A stretch of 64,000 nucleotides of DNA. Source: Pseudomonas guariconensis. Its GTDB lineage: Bacteria > Pseudomonadota > Gammaproteobacteria > Pseudomonadales > Pseudomonadaceae. Of the stretch, positions 23,578 to 37,550 are shown one piece after another. The stretch's first letter is position 1; each line of letters begins with the position of its first letter. Under the pieces are notes generated by a model. It saw only the letters and a list, made by a program, of their open reading frames with translations, was not told where the DNA came from and searched no databases. Where the stretch lies: positions 124,001 through 188,000 of the forward strand of contig NZ_JAMYBK010000006.1 in the NCBI RefSeq assembly GCF_024127895.1, read 5' to 3'. The translations under genes were made by a program, and so were the position numbers.

Positions 23578-24792
23578 TCAGGTCAAGAAATACTGCAACA
23601 GGTCATTGAGGAACAGCTGGCCTCGCGGCGTTGCCGCCAGTCGATCCGGTTCGACCTGCAAAAGGCCCTTTCGTTCGGCCTCGCGGCGCGCCTCGGCGAG
23701 TTGCTCCAGCGGCAGGCCGGTGCGCAGGGTGAAAAGCTCGGCTTCCACGCCTTGGGTCAGGCGCAGGGCGTTCATCAGGAACTCGAAGGGCAGCTCGTCG
23801 GCTGGCAGCAGCTTCTCGCCGGCCTTGAATGGCTTGGCCGGGTTCAGGTAGTCCTTGGGCAGGCGAGTCTTCCAGGTGCGCAGGATGCGCCCATCCGGGA
23901 ACGACAGCTTGCCATGGGCCCCCGCGCCGATGCCGATGAAGTCGCCGAAGCGCCAGTAGTTGAGGTTGTGCTGTGCGGCGCGGCCCGGCTGGGCATAGGC
24001 CGATACTTCGTACTGCTGGTAGCCCTGGGCGGCCATCAGGGCCTGGCCCGCCTCCTGGATATCCCAGAGGATGTCGTCTTCGGGCAGCTCCGGTGGCTGG
24101 CTCCAGAACACCGTGTTGGGCTCCAGGGTCAACTGGTACCACGACAGGTGGGTCGGCCCCAGGTCGATGGCCTGGCGCAAGTCGCCCAGGGCGTCGTCCA
24201 GCGACTGGTCGGGCAGGCCGTGCATCAGGTCCATGTTGAAGTTGTCGAAGCCCGCGGCGCGTGCCATGCCGGCGGCACGCACGGCCTCGTCACCGTTGTG
24301 GATGCGCCCGAGCTTTTCCAGTTTCGCCGGCTGGAAACTCTGCACGCCGATGGACAGCCGGTTGATCCCGGTCTGCCGGTATGCCTTGAACTTGTCCTGC
24401 TCGAACGTCCCGGGGTTGGCTTCCAGGGTGATCTCGATGTCAGGCGCGAACGGCGTGCGCTGCTCCACGCCGCGCAGCAGGCGACCCAGCGCATGTGCGC
24501 TGAACAGGCTCGGCGTGCCACCCCCGAAGAAGATCGAACGGATCGGGCGCCCCTGCACGGCGGGCAGTTCCTGGTCGAGGTCGGCGAGCAGGGCGTCGAC
24601 GTAGGCTTCTTCCGGCAGGTCGGGGCCTGCCTGGTGAGAGTTGAAGTCGCAATAGGGACACTTGCGCACGCACCAGGGGATATGGATGTACAACGCCAAT
24701 GGCGGGAGTTCCGGCAGTGCCAGGTGTGGCGCTGGCAGGCCGGAACCAGCCGCCCCGGGGTGGAGCAGCTGGATGGACGGCTTGTCGGTCAT
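23578..24792 (-). CDS. hemW: Radical-SAM heme chaperone HemW
   Basis: A 404-residue radical SAM protein. The 4Fe-4S motif CVRKCPYC places ligands at Cys41, Cys45 and Cys48. FFGGGTPS and the HemN C-terminal domain ([20 protein letters not shown]) follow. HemW-type proteins differ from true oxygen-independent coproporphyrinogen oxidase HemN by their shorter N-terminus; length and gene context favour HemW, a heme-transfer chaperone. The start MTDKPSIQ overlaps the rdgB stop (ATGA). Confidence 0.9.
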   Translation of the reverse strand: MTDKPSIQLLHPGAAGSGLPAPHLALPELPPLALYIHIPWCVRKCPYCDFNSHQAGPDLPEEAYVDALLADLDQELPAVQGRPIRSIFFGGGTPSLFSAHALGRLLRGVEQRTPFAPDIEITLEANPGTFEQDKFKAYRQTGINRLSIGVQSFQPAKLEKLGRIHNGDEAVRAAGMARAAGFDNFNMDLMHGLPDQSLDDALGDLRQAIDLGPTHLSWYQLTLEPNTVFWSQPPELPEDDILWDIQEAGQALMAAQGYQQYEVSAYAQPGRAAQHNLNYWRFGDFIGIGAGAHGKLSFPDGRILRTWKTRLPKDYLNPAKPFKAGEKLLPADELPFEFLMNALRLTQGVEAELFTLRTGLPLEQLAEARREAERKGLLQVEPDRLAATPRGQLFLNDLLQYFLT

Positions 24793-25385
24793 GCCAGGCC
24801 CAGGCGCTGACGCAGCAGGGCCATGGCGCGGGCGCGGTGGCTGAGCTGGTTCTTGTCGACGGGGGCCAGGTCGGCGCTGGAGCAATTGCGCTCCGGTACC
24901 CAGAACAACGGGTCGTAGCCGAAGCCGTGCTCGCCACTGGCTTCGAACAGGATGCGGCCATGCCACAGGCCTTCGCAGAGGATCGGCAGTGGATCCTCGG
25001 CATGGCGCACCAGGGCCAGGACACAGACGAACTGTGCCCCGCGCTGTTCGGCCGGCACGTCCTTCAGGGCCTCGAGCAGCTTGGCATTGTTCGCCGCGTC
25101 GCCCTTGCCATCGGCATAGCGCGCCGAATAGATGCCCGGCGCGCCGCCAAGGTGATCCACCGCCAGCCCCGAATCATCGGCCAGGGCCGGCAGGCCGGAG
25201 ATGCGCGAGGCGTTGCGCGCCTTGAGGATGGCGTTCTCGACGAACGACAGGCCGGTCTCCTCCGGCTCCACCTGGCTGAACTCGCCGATCGAGCGCAGGT
25301 GCACGGAGGTACCGAGCATGGCCTGGAGTTCCTTGAGTTTGCCGGCGTTATGGCTGGCCAATACGAGTTGCTGGAAATTCATCAT
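24789..25385 (-). CDS. rdgB: XTP/dITP diphosphatase (RdgB/HAM1)
   Basis: A 198-residue nucleotide-pool sanitiser that hydrolyses dITP and [16 protein letters not shown] (substrate loop), [26 protein letters not shown] and the C-terminal GFGYDPLFW are family hallmarks. Two adjacent ATGs exist; the first overlaps the stop of the DUF4426 gene by 4 nt and is used. The C-terminal LSHRARAM is also conserved. Confidence 0.95.
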   Translation of the reverse strand: MMNFQQLVLASHNAGKLKELQAMLGTSVHLRSIGEFSQVEPEETGLSFVENAILKARNASRISGLPALADDSGLAVDHLGGAPGIYSARYADGKGDAANNAKLLEALKDVPAEQRGAQFVCVLALVRHAEDPLPILCEGLWHGRILFEASGEHGFGYDPLFWVPERNCSSADLAPVDKNQLSHRARAMALLRQRLGLA

Positions 25386-25816
25386 TCGCCTGGGAACACT
25401 TCCTGGTTGAAGCTGAGTTTGTGACTGACGCCGCCGGTTTCGACATTCACGTCGAAGGTCAGGGTTTCCGACTGGTCGATCTTGAACTGGGCGATGTAGT
25501 ACACCGCGCCCTGGTCGGTGATCTGCTTGAACGACAGCGCGCTGCTGCGCCCCGTGAGGTCTCGCACCGTGCCGCTGACCACCGCCATGCCCGGCTTGCC
25601 GCCCTTGAGCACGGTGATGTTGAGCACGCCCTGGTTCTTGCTGCGGGTCAGGCCCGTGGCAGCGGCCACCTCGGGTTGCAGCATGCTCGAGGTGAAGGCG
25701 CTGTAGTGGACCGTCACGTCGCCGAAGACTTCCTTGCGCTCGGGCTTGGCGGCATCGGCAGCCAGGACCGGCAGCGCCAGGCACAGGCTGATCAGGAAAA
25801 GAGCTAGACGACGCAT
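25382..25816 (-). CDS. DUF4426 secreted protein
   Basis: A 144-residue protein with a cleavable signal peptide ([19 protein letters not shown]). The mature part carries [20 protein letters not shown] and [20 protein letters not shown], matching DUF4426 proteins that recur beside metW and rdgB in Pseudomonas. It is likely periplasmic and beta-rich. Function is unknown. Confidence 0.85.
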   Translation of the reverse strand: MRRLALFLISLCLALPVLAADAAKPERKEVFGDVTVHYSAFTSSMLQPEVAAATGLTRSKNQGVLNITVLKGGKPGMAVVSGTVRDLTGRSSALSFKQITDQGAVYYIAQFKIDQSETLTFDVNVETGGVSHKLSFNQEVFPGE

Positions 25817-25872
25817 GGTGCGGTTCCTCCAGATTGATGGGGCAGCGCGAAGCCGGCCCCGCGATCGTGTGC

Positions 25873-26493
25873 TCAGACCGCGACCTGATGTTCCTGCAGG
25901 CCCGGGCTGCTGACCCGATAGATGCCGATCTCCCCTAGAAGATTAGGCCAAAGCCGGCCGGCCCACCCGTTGCGGTGCAGATGGTCGACCGCCAGCCGGT
26001 CGAGGACCTTGGCCTGGCGCTCGTGGCACAACTGCTCGAAGTCGGCGAAGGTGCAGAAGTGGATGTTCGGGGTGTTGTACCAGGTATACGGCATGAAGTC
26101 CGAGACCGGCATGCGGCCTTTGGTCGCCAGGTACCAGCGGCAGCGCCAGTGGCCGAAGTTGGGGAAGGTGATGATGCACTCGCGGCCCACCCGCAGCATC
26201 TCGTCGAGAATGCGGTCGGGGTACTCCACGGCTTGCAGGGCCTGGGTCATGACCACCACGTCGAAGCTGTTGCTGGCGAAGTTGCCCAGGCCCTTGTCCA
26301 GGTCCTGCTCGATCACGTTGACGCCCTTGGCCACGCAGGCGGCGATGTTGTCGGGGTCGATCTCCAGGCCATAGCCGGTGACGTGCTTGCGCTCGCGCAA
26401 CGAGGCCAGCAGCTCGCCATTGCCGCAGCCAAGGTCCAGTACCCGGCTGCCGGCGGGGATCCAGTCGTGGATGATTTCCAGGTCGGCTCTCAT
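25873..26493 (-). CDS. metW: MetW, methionine biosynthesis methyltransferase-like protein
   Basis: A 206-residue class I methyltransferase-like protein. The SAM-type motif [11 protein letters not shown] lies near residue 20, and [12 protein letters not shown] is the MetW signature. It is placed 7 nt downstream of metX; MetW is required for full activity of MetX in organisms with this gene pair. Confidence 0.94.
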   Translation of the reverse strand: MRADLEIIHDWIPAGSRVLDLGCGNGELLASLRERKHVTGYGLEIDPDNIAACVAKGVNVIEQDLDKGLGNFASNSFDVVVMTQALQAVEYPDRILDEMLRVGRECIITFPNFGHWRCRWYLATKGRMPVSDFMPYTWYNTPNIHFCTFADFEQLCHERQAKVLDRLAVDHLHRNGWAGRLWPNLLGEIGIYRVSSPGLQEHQVAV

Positions 26494-26500
26494 GCTGTCC

Positions 26501-27640
26501 TCAGATGGCGATGCGGTTCATGTAGTTCGAGAAACCCTGCATGTAGCGAGGTGTGGGGATCAGGAAGGCATCGTGCCCGTAAGGTGCATCGATCTCCAGG
26601 TAGCAGACGTTCTTGCGCGCCGCCATCAGGGCGTCGACGATCTCCCGCGAGCGGGCCGGGGAGAAGCGCCAGTCGGTGGTGAACGACATGATGCAGTAGT
26701 CCGCCGTGACGTGGGCCAGGGTGGCGGCCAGGTCGCCGCCATGGGCTGCGGCCGGGTCGTAGTAGTCCAGGGCCTTGGTCATCAGCAGGTAGGTGTTGGC
26801 GTCGAAGCGGCCGGAGAACTCCTCGCCCTGGTAGCGCAGGTAGCTCTCGACCTGGAACTCGACGCTGTGAAAGTCGTAGTTGAGCTTGTCGCTCTTGAGC
26901 TCGCGGCCGAATTTCTCACCCATGGAGTCGTCGGACAGGTAGGTGATATGCCCGACCATGCGTGCCAGCATCAGGCCGCGCTTGGGGATCACGCCCTGGT
27001 CCTGGAACGAGCCGCCATGGAACTCCGGGTCGGTGAGGATGGCCTGGCGTGCCACTTCGTTGAAGGCGATGTTCTGCGCCGAGAGCTTGGGCGCCGAGGC
27101 GATGTCCACGCAATGGCGAACGCGGTCCGGGTAGCTGATGGTCCACTGCAGCGCCTGCATGCCGCCCAGGCTGCCACCGACCACCGCTGCCCATTGCCCG
27201 ATGCCCAGGCGATCGGCCAGGCGCGCCTGGCTGTGTACCCAGTCTTCCACGGTCAGTACCGGGAAGTCGGCGCCGTAGGGTTTGCCGGTGGCCGGGTTGA
27301 TGCTGCTGGGGCCAGTGCTGCCGTTGCAGCCGCCGAGGTTGTTCAGGCTGACCACGAAGAAGCGGTTGGTGTCGATCGGCTTGCCCGGGCCAATGCAGCT
27401 GTCCCACCAGCCCGGCTTGCGGTCGGTAGGCGCATGGTAGCCGGCGGCATGGTGATGGCCGGACAGCGCATGGCAGATCAGCACGGCGTTGCTGGCGGTG
27501 CTGTTGAGGGTGCCATAGGTTTCGTAGATCAGTTCGTAGGTGGCCAGGGAGCGGCCACAGGCCAGGGCCAGCGGTTCATCGAACCGGGCAATCTGCGGTG
27601 TTACCAGACCGACGGAATCTTCGGGAAGGACAGTGGACAT
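26501..27640 (-). CDS. metX: Homoserine O-acyltransferase MetX (probably succinyltransferase)
   Basis: A 379-residue alpha/beta-hydrolase-fold acyltransferase of methionine synthesis. The nucleophile Ser157 lies in [26 protein letters not shown] forms the oxyanion region, and the C-terminal GHDAFL supplies the catalytic His. In Pseudomonas, MetX uses succinyl-CoA; that specificity is taken from the genus, not read from residues. A hairpin at 27686-27719 separates it from yggT. Confidence 0.94.
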   Translation of the reverse strand: MSTVLPEDSVGLVTPQIARFDEPLALACGRSLATYELIYETYGTLNSTASNAVLICHALSGHHHAAGYHAPTDRKPGWWDSCIGPGKPIDTNRFFVVSLNNLGGCNGSTGPSSINPATGKPYGADFPVLTVEDWVHSQARLADRLGIGQWAAVVGGSLGGMQALQWTISYPDRVRHCVDIASAPKLSAQNIAFNEVARQAILTDPEFHGGSFQDQGVIPKRGLMLARMVGHITYLSDDSMGEKFGRELKSDKLNYDFHSVEFQVESYLRYQGEEFSGRFDANTYLLMTKALDYYDPAAAHGGDLAATLAHVTADYCIMSFTTDWRFSPARSREIVDALMAARKNVCYLEIDAPYGHDAFLIPTPRYMQGFSNYMNRIAI

Positions 27641-27685
27641 CGACCCTGCTCACGCTTGACGGAGGCGTAAGTCTAAAGAGGGCCA

Positions 27686-27719
27686 CCCCCAGCGGCAAGC
27701 GAAGGCTTGCCACCGGGGG
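27686..27719. repeat. Strong hairpin between yggT and metX
   Basis: CCCCCAGCGGCAAGC pairs with GGCTTGCCACCGGGGG around GAA with small mismatches. On the minus strand it follows yggT directly and precedes metX by about 45 nt. It lacks an immediate T-run, so it may be an mRNA-stabilising hairpin or a divergent REP unit rather than a terminator. Confidence 0.6.
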
Positions 27720-27730
27720 CGTCGGTCGAA

Positions 27731-28321
27731 TCAGATCATCCGCCACAGCTCCTGGGGCATGCCGGCGTAGGCTGCCAGAGGGGGCATGACGAACGACTGG
27801 ATCACCTGGATGGCAATGAAGGCGAAGATCGGCGAGATGTCCATGCCGCCCAGGCTGGGGATGAGCCGGCGGAACGGCGCCAGTACCGGTTCGCTGATCT
27901 GGTAGGCCAGTTGCGCCGCCGGATTGTGGCTGTTGGGTGCGACCCAGGAGACGATCACCATGACGATCATCGCGACCCAGAAGATCTTCAGGAACAGCGA
28001 GGTGACGCCGATGATGGCCCACATCAGCAGGTGCAGCACGTCGCCGAAGGTGCCGTAGCTGACCATCAGCACGAACGCCATCAGCAGCGCCTGGATCACC
28101 ACCGACAGCAGCAGGGACGAGGTGTCCAGGCCGCCGATGCTGGGAATGATGCGACGGATCGGCTTGAGCAGCGGCTGGGTGGCGCGTACCGCGAACTGGC
28201 TCAGGGGGTTGTAGAAGTCGGCCTTGACCATCTGCAGCACGAAGCGCAGCAGGACGATCACCAGGTACAGGCTGACCAGGGTTTGCACCACGAAGATCGC
28301 GGCGCCGGACAGTGCATTCAT
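27731..28321 (-). CDS. yggT: YggT-family integral membrane protein
   Basis: A 196-residue protein with two tandem YGGT repeats, each consisting of a helix pair and a loop: NPLSQFAVRATQPLLKPIRR in the first, AAQLAYQISEPVLAPFRRLI in the second. About four membrane helices are expected. It sits 10 nt after proC in the conserved yggS-proC-yggT order. The family has been tied to cell division and osmotic or cation stress; its role here is not certain. Confidence 0.92.
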   Translation of the reverse strand: MNALSGAAIFVVQTLVSLYLVIVLLRFVLQMVKADFYNPLSQFAVRATQPLLKPIRRIIPSIGGLDTSSLLLSVVIQALLMAFVLMVSYGTFGDVLHLLMWAIIGVTSLFLKIFWVAMIVMVIVSWVAPNSHNPAAQLAYQISEPVLAPFRRLIPSLGGMDISPIFAFIAIQVIQSFVMPPLAAYAGMPQELWRMI

Positions 28322-28331
28322 CGACAGCTCC

Positions 28332-29150
28332 TTATTTGCCCAATTGTTCGGCCAGCTCGGCGGAACGCTTCGCCGCGGCCTCCAGCGCCTGCTCGACGAT
28401 GGCCTCGAAACCGTTGCCCTGGAACGACGTGATCGCCGCCTCGGTGGTGCCGGCCGGCGAGGTTACCCGGCGCCGCAGCTCGGCGGCGTCCACGTCGCTG
28501 GACACGGCCATGCGCGCGGCACCCAGGGCGGTCTGCAGGGTCAGTTGGGACGCGGTTTCGCGCGGCAGGCCGAGTTTTTCGCCGGCGGCGGTCATGGCCT
28601 CGATCAGCAGGAAGAAGTAGGCCGGGCCACTGCCGGATACGGCGGTGACGGCGTCCAGTTGCTGCTCCTGTTCCAGCCACAGGGCGGTGCCCACGGCGCG
28701 CAGCAGTTGCTCGGCCTGCTGGCGCTGCTCGGCCGATACCTCGCCGGTGGCGTACAGGCCGCTGACGCCCTGGCGCAGCAGCGCCGGCGTATTGGGCATG
28801 CAACGCACCACCGGGCGGGCGCCGAGCCAGGCTTGCAGGCTGGCGCAGGTGATACCGGCGGCGATGGAAACGATCAGCTGGCCCGCCTCGAGGTGCGGCT
28901 GCAGGGCCTGGCACACGGCTTTCATGACCTGCGGCTTGACCGCCAGGACGATCACGTCGGCGCCGGCGATGGCCTGGGCGTTGTCTTCGAAGGTTGCGAT
29001 GCCGTGTTCGGCCTGGAGCCGTGCGCGGGTCTCGGCGCCTGGGTCGCTGGCGCGGATCTGCGCGGCGTCCAGGCCCTGGGCACGCAGACCGCCGATCAGG
29101 CTGGCGGCCATGTTGCCGGCGCCGATAAAGGCAATACGTGTCTTGCTCAT
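28332..29150 (-). CDS. proC: Pyrroline-5-carboxylate reductase
   Basis: A 272-residue NAD(P)H-dependent enzyme for the last step of proline synthesis. The Rossmann motif IAFIGAGNMAASLIGG is at the N-terminus; VRCMPNTPALLRQG and the C-terminal VTSPAGTTEAAI are P5CR signatures. The frame is open far upstream, but the start MSKTRIAF is set by family alignment. It is preceded by yggS on the same strand. Confidence 0.96.
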   Translation of the reverse strand: MSKTRIAFIGAGNMAASLIGGLRAQGLDAAQIRASDPGAETRARLQAEHGIATFEDNAQAIAGADVIVLAVKPQVMKAVCQALQPHLEAGQLIVSIAAGITCASLQAWLGARPVVRCMPNTPALLRQGVSGLYATGEVSAEQRQQAEQLLRAVGTALWLEQEQQLDAVTAVSGSGPAYFFLLIEAMTAAGEKLGLPRETASQLTLQTALGAARMAVSSDVDAAELRRRVTSPAGTTEAAITSFQGNGFEAIVEQALEAAAKRSAELAEQLGK

Positions 29151-29188
29151 GTCAGGTCCTTGAGGGAAAGAGTGAGTAAAGCATGGAT

Positions 29189-29875
29189 TCAGGCGTGCCC
29201 GTAGTCGCGGGCACCGAACAGGGCGGTACCGATACGGACCCAGGTCGCTCCCTGGGCGATCGCGGCTTCCAGGTCGTGGCTCATGCCCATGGACAGGGTG
29301 TCGAGCTCCAGCCCGAGGCTGTCTTGCAAGTGGCGCAGGGTGGCGAAGGCGGCCTCTTGCGCGGCGCGTTCCTCGGTAGGCTCGGGGATCGCCATCAGCC
29401 CGCGCAGGCGCAGGCCGGGCAGGGTGGCGACGGCCTTGGCCAGGGCAGGCAACTCGTCCGGGGCGCAGCCGGACTTGCTGTCTTCGCCGCTGACGTTCAC
29501 CTGCAGGCAGATGTTCAGTGGCGCCAAGCCGGCGGGGCGCTGTTCGGACAGGCGTTGGGCGATCTTCAGGCGGTCCACGGAATGTACCCAGTCGAAATGC
29601 TCGGCGATTGCACGGGTCTTGTTCGACTGGATGGGGCCGATGAAGTGCCAGGTCAAGGGCAGGTCGCGCAAGGCTTCCTGTTTGGCCAGGGCTTCCTGGA
29701 GATAGTTCTCGCCCACGTCGACCACGCCGGCGGCATGGGCTTGGCGGATGGCGCTGGCCGGCTTGGTCTTGCTCACCGCCAGCAGCTGGATGCTGGCCGG
29801 GTCGCGTCCGGCGGCCTTGGCCGCGCTGGCGATGCGGGCGGCGAGGGCGGAAAGGTTGTCTGCTATGGTGGACAT
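29189..29875 (-). CDS. yggS: PLP homeostasis protein YggS/YlmE
   Basis: A 228-residue PLP-binding protein (PROSC family) with the cofactor lysine Lys36 in LLAVSKTKP. VGENYLQEAL, WHFIGPIQSNK and LSMGMSHDLEAAI are conserved. It controls free pyridoxal phosphate and amino-acid or keto-acid balance. It is divergent from pilT, sharing a 65-bp intergenic region. Confidence 0.94.
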   Translation of the reverse strand: MSTIADNLSALAARIASAAKAAGRDPASIQLLAVSKTKPASAIRQAHAAGVVDVGENYLQEALAKQEALRDLPLTWHFIGPIQSNKTRAIAEHFDWVHSVDRLKIAQRLSEQRPAGLAPLNICLQVNVSGEDSKSGCAPDELPALAKAVATLPGLRLRGLMAIPEPTEERAAQEAAFATLRHLQDSLGLELDTLSMGMSHDLEAAIAQGATWVRIGTALFGARDYGHA

Positions 29876-29940
29876 GGATCGGTGCCGACGGCTCAGTGGT
29901 CTGCGGCATTCTACCTGCTTGATGGCCTTTGGGGAGTCTC

Positions 29941-30939
29941 ATGGACGTGACCGACCTGTTGGCCCGGGCCGTGGCTGCGGGGGCTTCCGACCTGCACCTG
30001 GCCGCGGGCGAAGTACCGATGCTGCGCCTGGATGGTGAATTACAACGCCTGGAGCTGCCACGCCTGGCGCCGCAAGCCCTCACCGAGGGCATGGCGCCCT
30101 TGCTCGAAGAGTCGCAGCGGCGCGAGTGGGCGGCTGGCGACGAACTGGACCTGGCGCTCACGCTGCCGGAGCTGGGGCGCTTTCGCCTGAACCTGTTCCG
30201 GCAGGGCAATGGGCCGGGGGCGAGCGTCCGCTTGCTGCCGGCCGGCATCCCGAGCGTCGATGCGCTGGGGCTGAATGAAGTATTTCAATCTGTTGCGCAG
30301 TTGCATGACGGGCTGGTGCTGATCGGTGGGCCGACCGGCAGTGGTAAGTCATGCACCGTGGCGGCCCTGGTCGACCAGCTCAATCGCCAGCGGGCGCTGC
30401 ATATCATCACCCTGGAAGACCCCATCGAAGTCATCCACAGCGGGCAGCGCAGCCTGGTCAACCAGCGGGAGATCGGCCGACATTGCCGCAGCTTCGCCCA
30501 CGGCCTGCGCAGCGCCCTGCGCCAGGACCCGGACGTGGTCGTGATCGGTGAGCTGCGTGACCTGGAGACTATCCGCCTGGCCCTGCGCGCGGCGGAAACC
30601 GGGCACCTGGTGTTGGCGACGGTGCATACCCGCTCGGCGGTGAACAGCATCGATCGGCTGGTGGAGGTGTTCGCTGCCGAGGAGAAGCCGCTGGTGAGGG
30701 CGATGCTGGCGGAGTCGCTGCGCATGGTGGTGGCGCAGGTGCTGGTCAAGCGTATTGGCGGTGGCCGGGTGGCGGCGCGGGAGGTGCTGGTGGCCACGCC
30801 GGCGGTGCGCAACCTGGTGCGCGAGGGGCGGGTGACGCAGCTGTATTCGATGATGCAGGCCGGGGCGGCGGCGGGGATGCGGACGATGGAGGCGGCGATG
30901 CAGGGGTTGAGGGACCAGGGCTTGGTTGGAGCGCTCTAG
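29941..30939 (+). CDS. pilT: Type IV pilus retraction ATPase PilT
   Basis: A 332-residue secretion-family ATPase. Walker A GPTGSGKS is at 130-137. The Asp box TLEDPIEVIH, the His box and Walker B (GELRDLETIRLALRAAETGH) follow. The C-terminal PilT signature appears as AVRNLVRE (family AIRNLIRE). It powers pilus depolymerisation. It stands alone rather than with pilU. GGGGAG lies 6 nt before the ATG. Confidence 0.93.
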   Translation: MDVTDLLARAVAAGASDLHLAAGEVPMLRLDGELQRLELPRLAPQALTEGMAPLLEESQRREWAAGDELDLALTLPELGRFRLNLFRQGNGPGASVRLLPAGIPSVDALGLNEVFQSVAQLHDGLVLIGGPTGSGKSCTVAALVDQLNRQRALHIITLEDPIEVIHSGQRSLVNQREIGRHCRSFAHGLRSALRQDPDVVVIGELRDLETIRLALRAAETGHLVLATVHTRSAVNSIDRLVEVFAAEEKPLVRAMLAESLRMVVAQVLVKRIGGGRVAAREVLVATPAVRNLVREGRVTQLYSMMQAGAAAGMRTMEAAMQGLRDQGLVGAL

Positions 30940-31042
30940 TGCCTATGCCGCGACAAGCCCGTGCAGCCTGCAAGTCACATCATTTTGGCTCGACTCTTTG
31001 GGGCGCGAAGCGGCCCCAAAGGACGCCGATGCCGGGGGCGGA

Positions 31043-31684
31043 TCAGCGCTTGGCCAGGCTCAATACCTGGCTTTCCTGTTCCTTCGGCAGCACCCGCTTG
31101 GCGACCACGTAGTGCTTCTGCCAGTACGGCTTGTTCAGGTTGTCGATGCTTACCCGCTTGCCGCGCCGGGGCGCATGGATGAAGCGGTCGTTGCCCAGGT
31201 AGATGGCGACGTGATTGACCCGGCGGCTCTTGATGTTGAAGAAGATCAGGTCACCCGGCTTGAGGTCACTGCGGGCTACCTTGATACCATGCCCGTGGGC
31301 CATGGCATTGGAAGTGCGCGGCAGGTCGACGTCGGCCACGTCGTTGAAGGCATACTTGACCAGCCCGCTGCAATCGAAGCCCTTGCTCGGGCTGCTGCCG
31401 CCCCAGCGATAGGGCGTACCGAGGACATTCACGGCGCGGCTGAGCACGTCGCTGCTCTGCTTGGCCGACATCGCGGCGATCGGCAGGTTGCCGGGGGCCT
31501 TGGCGGCATTGCTCGGGCGGGCACGCAGGGTGCTGTGCTTGACCGGCGCGCGTTTCACCGTGCTGCTGGCATTGGTGGTATAGCCGGTGAACCCGTTGGG
31601 AAGGCGTTGCTCACGGTTGGTGGCGTGGGCGGCCAATGGCAATAAAAGGCAGAGGGTCAGCCATGTCTTGAAGAAAGGCGGCAT
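31043..31684 (-). CDS. Secreted NlpC/P60 cell-wall peptidase
   Basis: A 213-residue protein with an N-terminal signal peptide (WLTLCLLLPLAAHATN), a ~50-residue linker and a C-terminal NlpC/P60 domain. The nucleophile Cys105 is in GFDCSGLVKYAF; NHVAIYLGNDRFIHAP contains the catalytic His. It probably cleaves peptidoglycan stem peptides. The 3' gap to pilT (30940-31042) holds a GGGGC/GCCCC hairpin near 31000-31020 and nothing else. Confidence 0.9.
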   Translation of the reverse strand: MPPFFKTWLTLCLLLPLAAHATNREQRLPNGFTGYTTNASSTVKRAPVKHSTLRARPSNAAKAPGNLPIAAMSAKQSSDVLSRAVNVLGTPYRWGGSSPSKGFDCSGLVKYAFNDVADVDLPRTSNAMAHGHGIKVARSDLKPGDLIFFNIKSRRVNHVAIYLGNDRFIHAPRRGKRVSIDNLNKPYWQKHYVVAKRVLPKEQESQVLSLAKR

Positions 31685-31853
31685 AGTTGAAGCTCTTTTG
31701 TATTATCTAGGTATGTGTTGGCGCGCAACTTTATAACAGCTTTTTGATCAAATTCTGATCCGTTGGTCGATGCGCCGCTGCCATACGTCGGCTTCTCGCG
31801 AAAAAGTCACATTTTTCCTTAGAAAATTTTCCGCTAACCCCTGGGAGCTATGA

Positions 31854-32273
31854 ATGAACAGTTATCAACAGGGCGTGCCGTTCCACGACACCCACAGCAA
31901 GGTCCTCGGCTATCTGCTATGGATCTTCGGCTTCACCGGCTCGCACCGCTTCTACTACGGCAAGCCGATCACCGGGACGATCTGGTTCTTCACCTTGGGC
32001 CTGCTCGGCATCGGTTGGCTGATCGACCTGTTCCTGATCCCGTCGATGGACCGTGAGGCCGACATGCGCTTCCAGTCCGGGCGGGTGGACTACAACCTGG
32101 CCTGGATCCTCCTGACCTTCCTTGGCATATTCGGTGCGCATCGCCTGTACCAGGGCAAATGGATCAGTGCCCTGATCTACCTGTTCACAGGCGGTCTGTT
32201 CCTGCTGGGCGTGCTGTACGACTTCTGGACCCTCAACAGCCAGATCTCCCAAGTCAACGCCGAACGCCGCTAG
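31854..32273 (+). CDS. Tandem TM2-domain membrane protein
   Basis: A 139-residue protein with two TM2-type helical hairpins: KVLGYLLWIFGFTGSHRFYY to about residue 65 and LAWILLTFLGIFGAHRLYQG to about residue 125. Each has the G-x-H-R-F/L-Y turn. The function of TM2 proteins in bacteria is unknown. The 169-bp gap upstream is shared with the divergent NlpC/P60 gene. Confidence 0.85.
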   Translation: MNSYQQGVPFHDTHSKVLGYLLWIFGFTGSHRFYYGKPITGTIWFFTLGLLGIGWLIDLFLIPSMDREADMRFQSGRVDYNLAWILLTFLGIFGAHRLYQGKWISALIYLFTGGLFLLGVLYDFWTLNSQISQVNAERR

Positions 32274-32345
32274 GAAAGCCGCAGGTTGCCATGGCCGTGC
32301 TCGGCTCATATGAGCGCCGCCTGCTTTTGCTTGCCGCTTGCAGTT

Positions 32346-32380
32346 AAAAAAGGCCTTGTAGCTGAGAGCGACAAGGCCTT
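32346..32380 (-). terminator. Intrinsic terminator of the argS-SPOR transcript
   Basis: On the minus strand AAGGCCTTGT (32380-32371) pairs with ACAAGGCCTT (32359-32350), followed by a run of T (complement of A at 32346-32351). It lies 5 nt after the SPOR gene stop. Confidence 0.85.
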
Positions 32381-32385
32381 GGTCT

Positions 32386-33087
32386 TCATTGCTGGCGGGT
32401 CTGCCTGCGCTGCAAGAGCAGGTTGCTGAAACCCGCACCTGCCAGCTGCTTCTGCGCCACGGTCAGCTGTTCGCGGTTGCTGAACGGGCCGACCAGCACG
32501 CGGTACCAGGTTTCCTCTTTCACCGTCCCCGACTCCACCTTGACCGACTGGCCGAGCAGGATGATCTGCGCACGGACCTTGTCGGCGTCGGCCTGCTTGC
32601 GGAACGAGCCGGCCTGGAGGAAGAACTGGGTGGTCGCCGCCGGCTTGATGACCGGTGGCGCCGGCGGTGGCGTCTGCCCCATCAGCGCAGCCTGGGCCCT
32701 GGCCGTGTCGATCTTCGCCGCTTCCTCAGGCGTCACCGGCTTGACCGGCTGGGCCGGTACTGGCGGCGTTTTCTCCGGCACGGCCTCGGGTGGCACGATG
32801 ACCTCGGACTCCGGCAGCAGCGTGTAGAAGTCGTATTTCGGCTTGACCGGCTGCTGCGGTGCCGGCGCGGTGGCCTTGGCGCTTTCGGCGACCTTGGCTG
32901 GCTTCTGCTGTTCGGGCTTGGTGCGCTTGATGTCTTCGCTACCCGGTTCGAGCTTCATCAGAAAAACGATGAAGGCGCCGACAGTCAGGCCGACCGCCAG
33001 CCATATCCAGCCAGGGATCGGCTGCTTGGCCGGGGGCTGGTAGCGGCTGGCGCCACGCTTGGGGGCGGGTTTCTTCTTGGCAGCCAA
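32386..33087 (-). CDS. SPOR-domain membrane protein (FtsN-like)
   Basis: A 233-residue bitopic protein with a short basic cytoplasmic tail, one membrane helix (WIWLAVGLTVGAFIVFLM), a Pro/Ala/Glu-rich periplasmic linker and a C-terminal SPOR domain (FFLQAGSFRKQADADKVRAQ onward) that binds denuded septal glycan. The start appears to be TTG at 33087, with GGAG 10 nt upstream inside the end of argS; no in-frame ATG is near. Position after argS and the architecture resemble FtsN, though the essential E-domain was not identified. Confidence 0.85.
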   Translation of the reverse strand: MAAKKKPAPKRGASRYQPPAKQPIPGWIWLAVGLTVGAFIVFLMKLEPGSEDIKRTKPEQQKPAKVAESAKATAPAPQQPVKPKYDFYTLLPESEVIVPPEAVPEKTPPVPAQPVKPVTPEEAAKIDTARAQAALMGQTPPPAPPVIKPAATTQFFLQAGSFRKQADADKVRAQIILLGQSVKVESGTVKEETWYRVLVGPFSNREQLTVAQKQLAGAGFSNLLLQRRQTRQQ

Positions 33088-33088
33088 C

Positions 33089-37163
<4,075 letters not shown>

Positions 37164-37234
37164 GCGGAAGGTCTCTGGAGGGTATTTCGGAAATCACGCG
37201 AGACTAGCAGACGACGGTCGGTGCTCGCGACAAC

Positions 37235-37262
37235 TTGCGTTGGCGCAATGCTCTGGTATTAT
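37235..37262 (+). promoter_or_regulatory. Candidate sigma-70 promoter of rpmE
   Basis: TTGCGT (37235-37240), a 16-nt spacer and TATTAT (37257-37262) lie about 70 nt before the rpmE start in the priA-rpmE divergent region. Confidence 0.6.
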
Positions 37263-37332
37263 TCGCCGCCTATTTCCGTGCGGTATTCAACAATTGGTGT
37301 TGGGTGGCGGCACGCAGCTCGAGGAAGTGACG

Positions 37333-37548
37333 ATGAAACCAGAAATTCACCCGAATTACGAAGTAGTTGCGGTCACCTGCAGCTGCGGTAACAAGTTCGA
37401 GACCCGTTCGACCCTGGCCAAGCCGCTGGCGATCGACGTCTGCTCCCAGTGCCACCCGTTCTACACTGGCAAGCAGAAGGTCCTGGACACCGGTGGTCGC
37501 GTACAGAAGTTCGCCGATCGCTTCGGTATGTTCGGTACCAAGAAGTAA
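37333..37548 (+). CDS. rpmE: 50S ribosomal protein L31 (zinc-binding form)
   Basis: A 71-residue ribosomal protein with the zinc ligands Cys16, Cys18, Cys37 and Cys40, making it the C+ paralogue used when zinc is sufficient. [16 protein letters not shown] is diagnostic. GAGGAAG precedes the ATG. Its terminator appears to be the perfect hairpin at 37590-37618, which falls inside the next coding sequence. Confidence 0.97.
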   Translation: MKPEIHPNYEVVAVTCSCGNKFETRSTLAKPLAIDVCSQCHPFYTGKQKVLDTGGRVQKFADRFGMFGTKK

Positions 37549-37550
37549 TC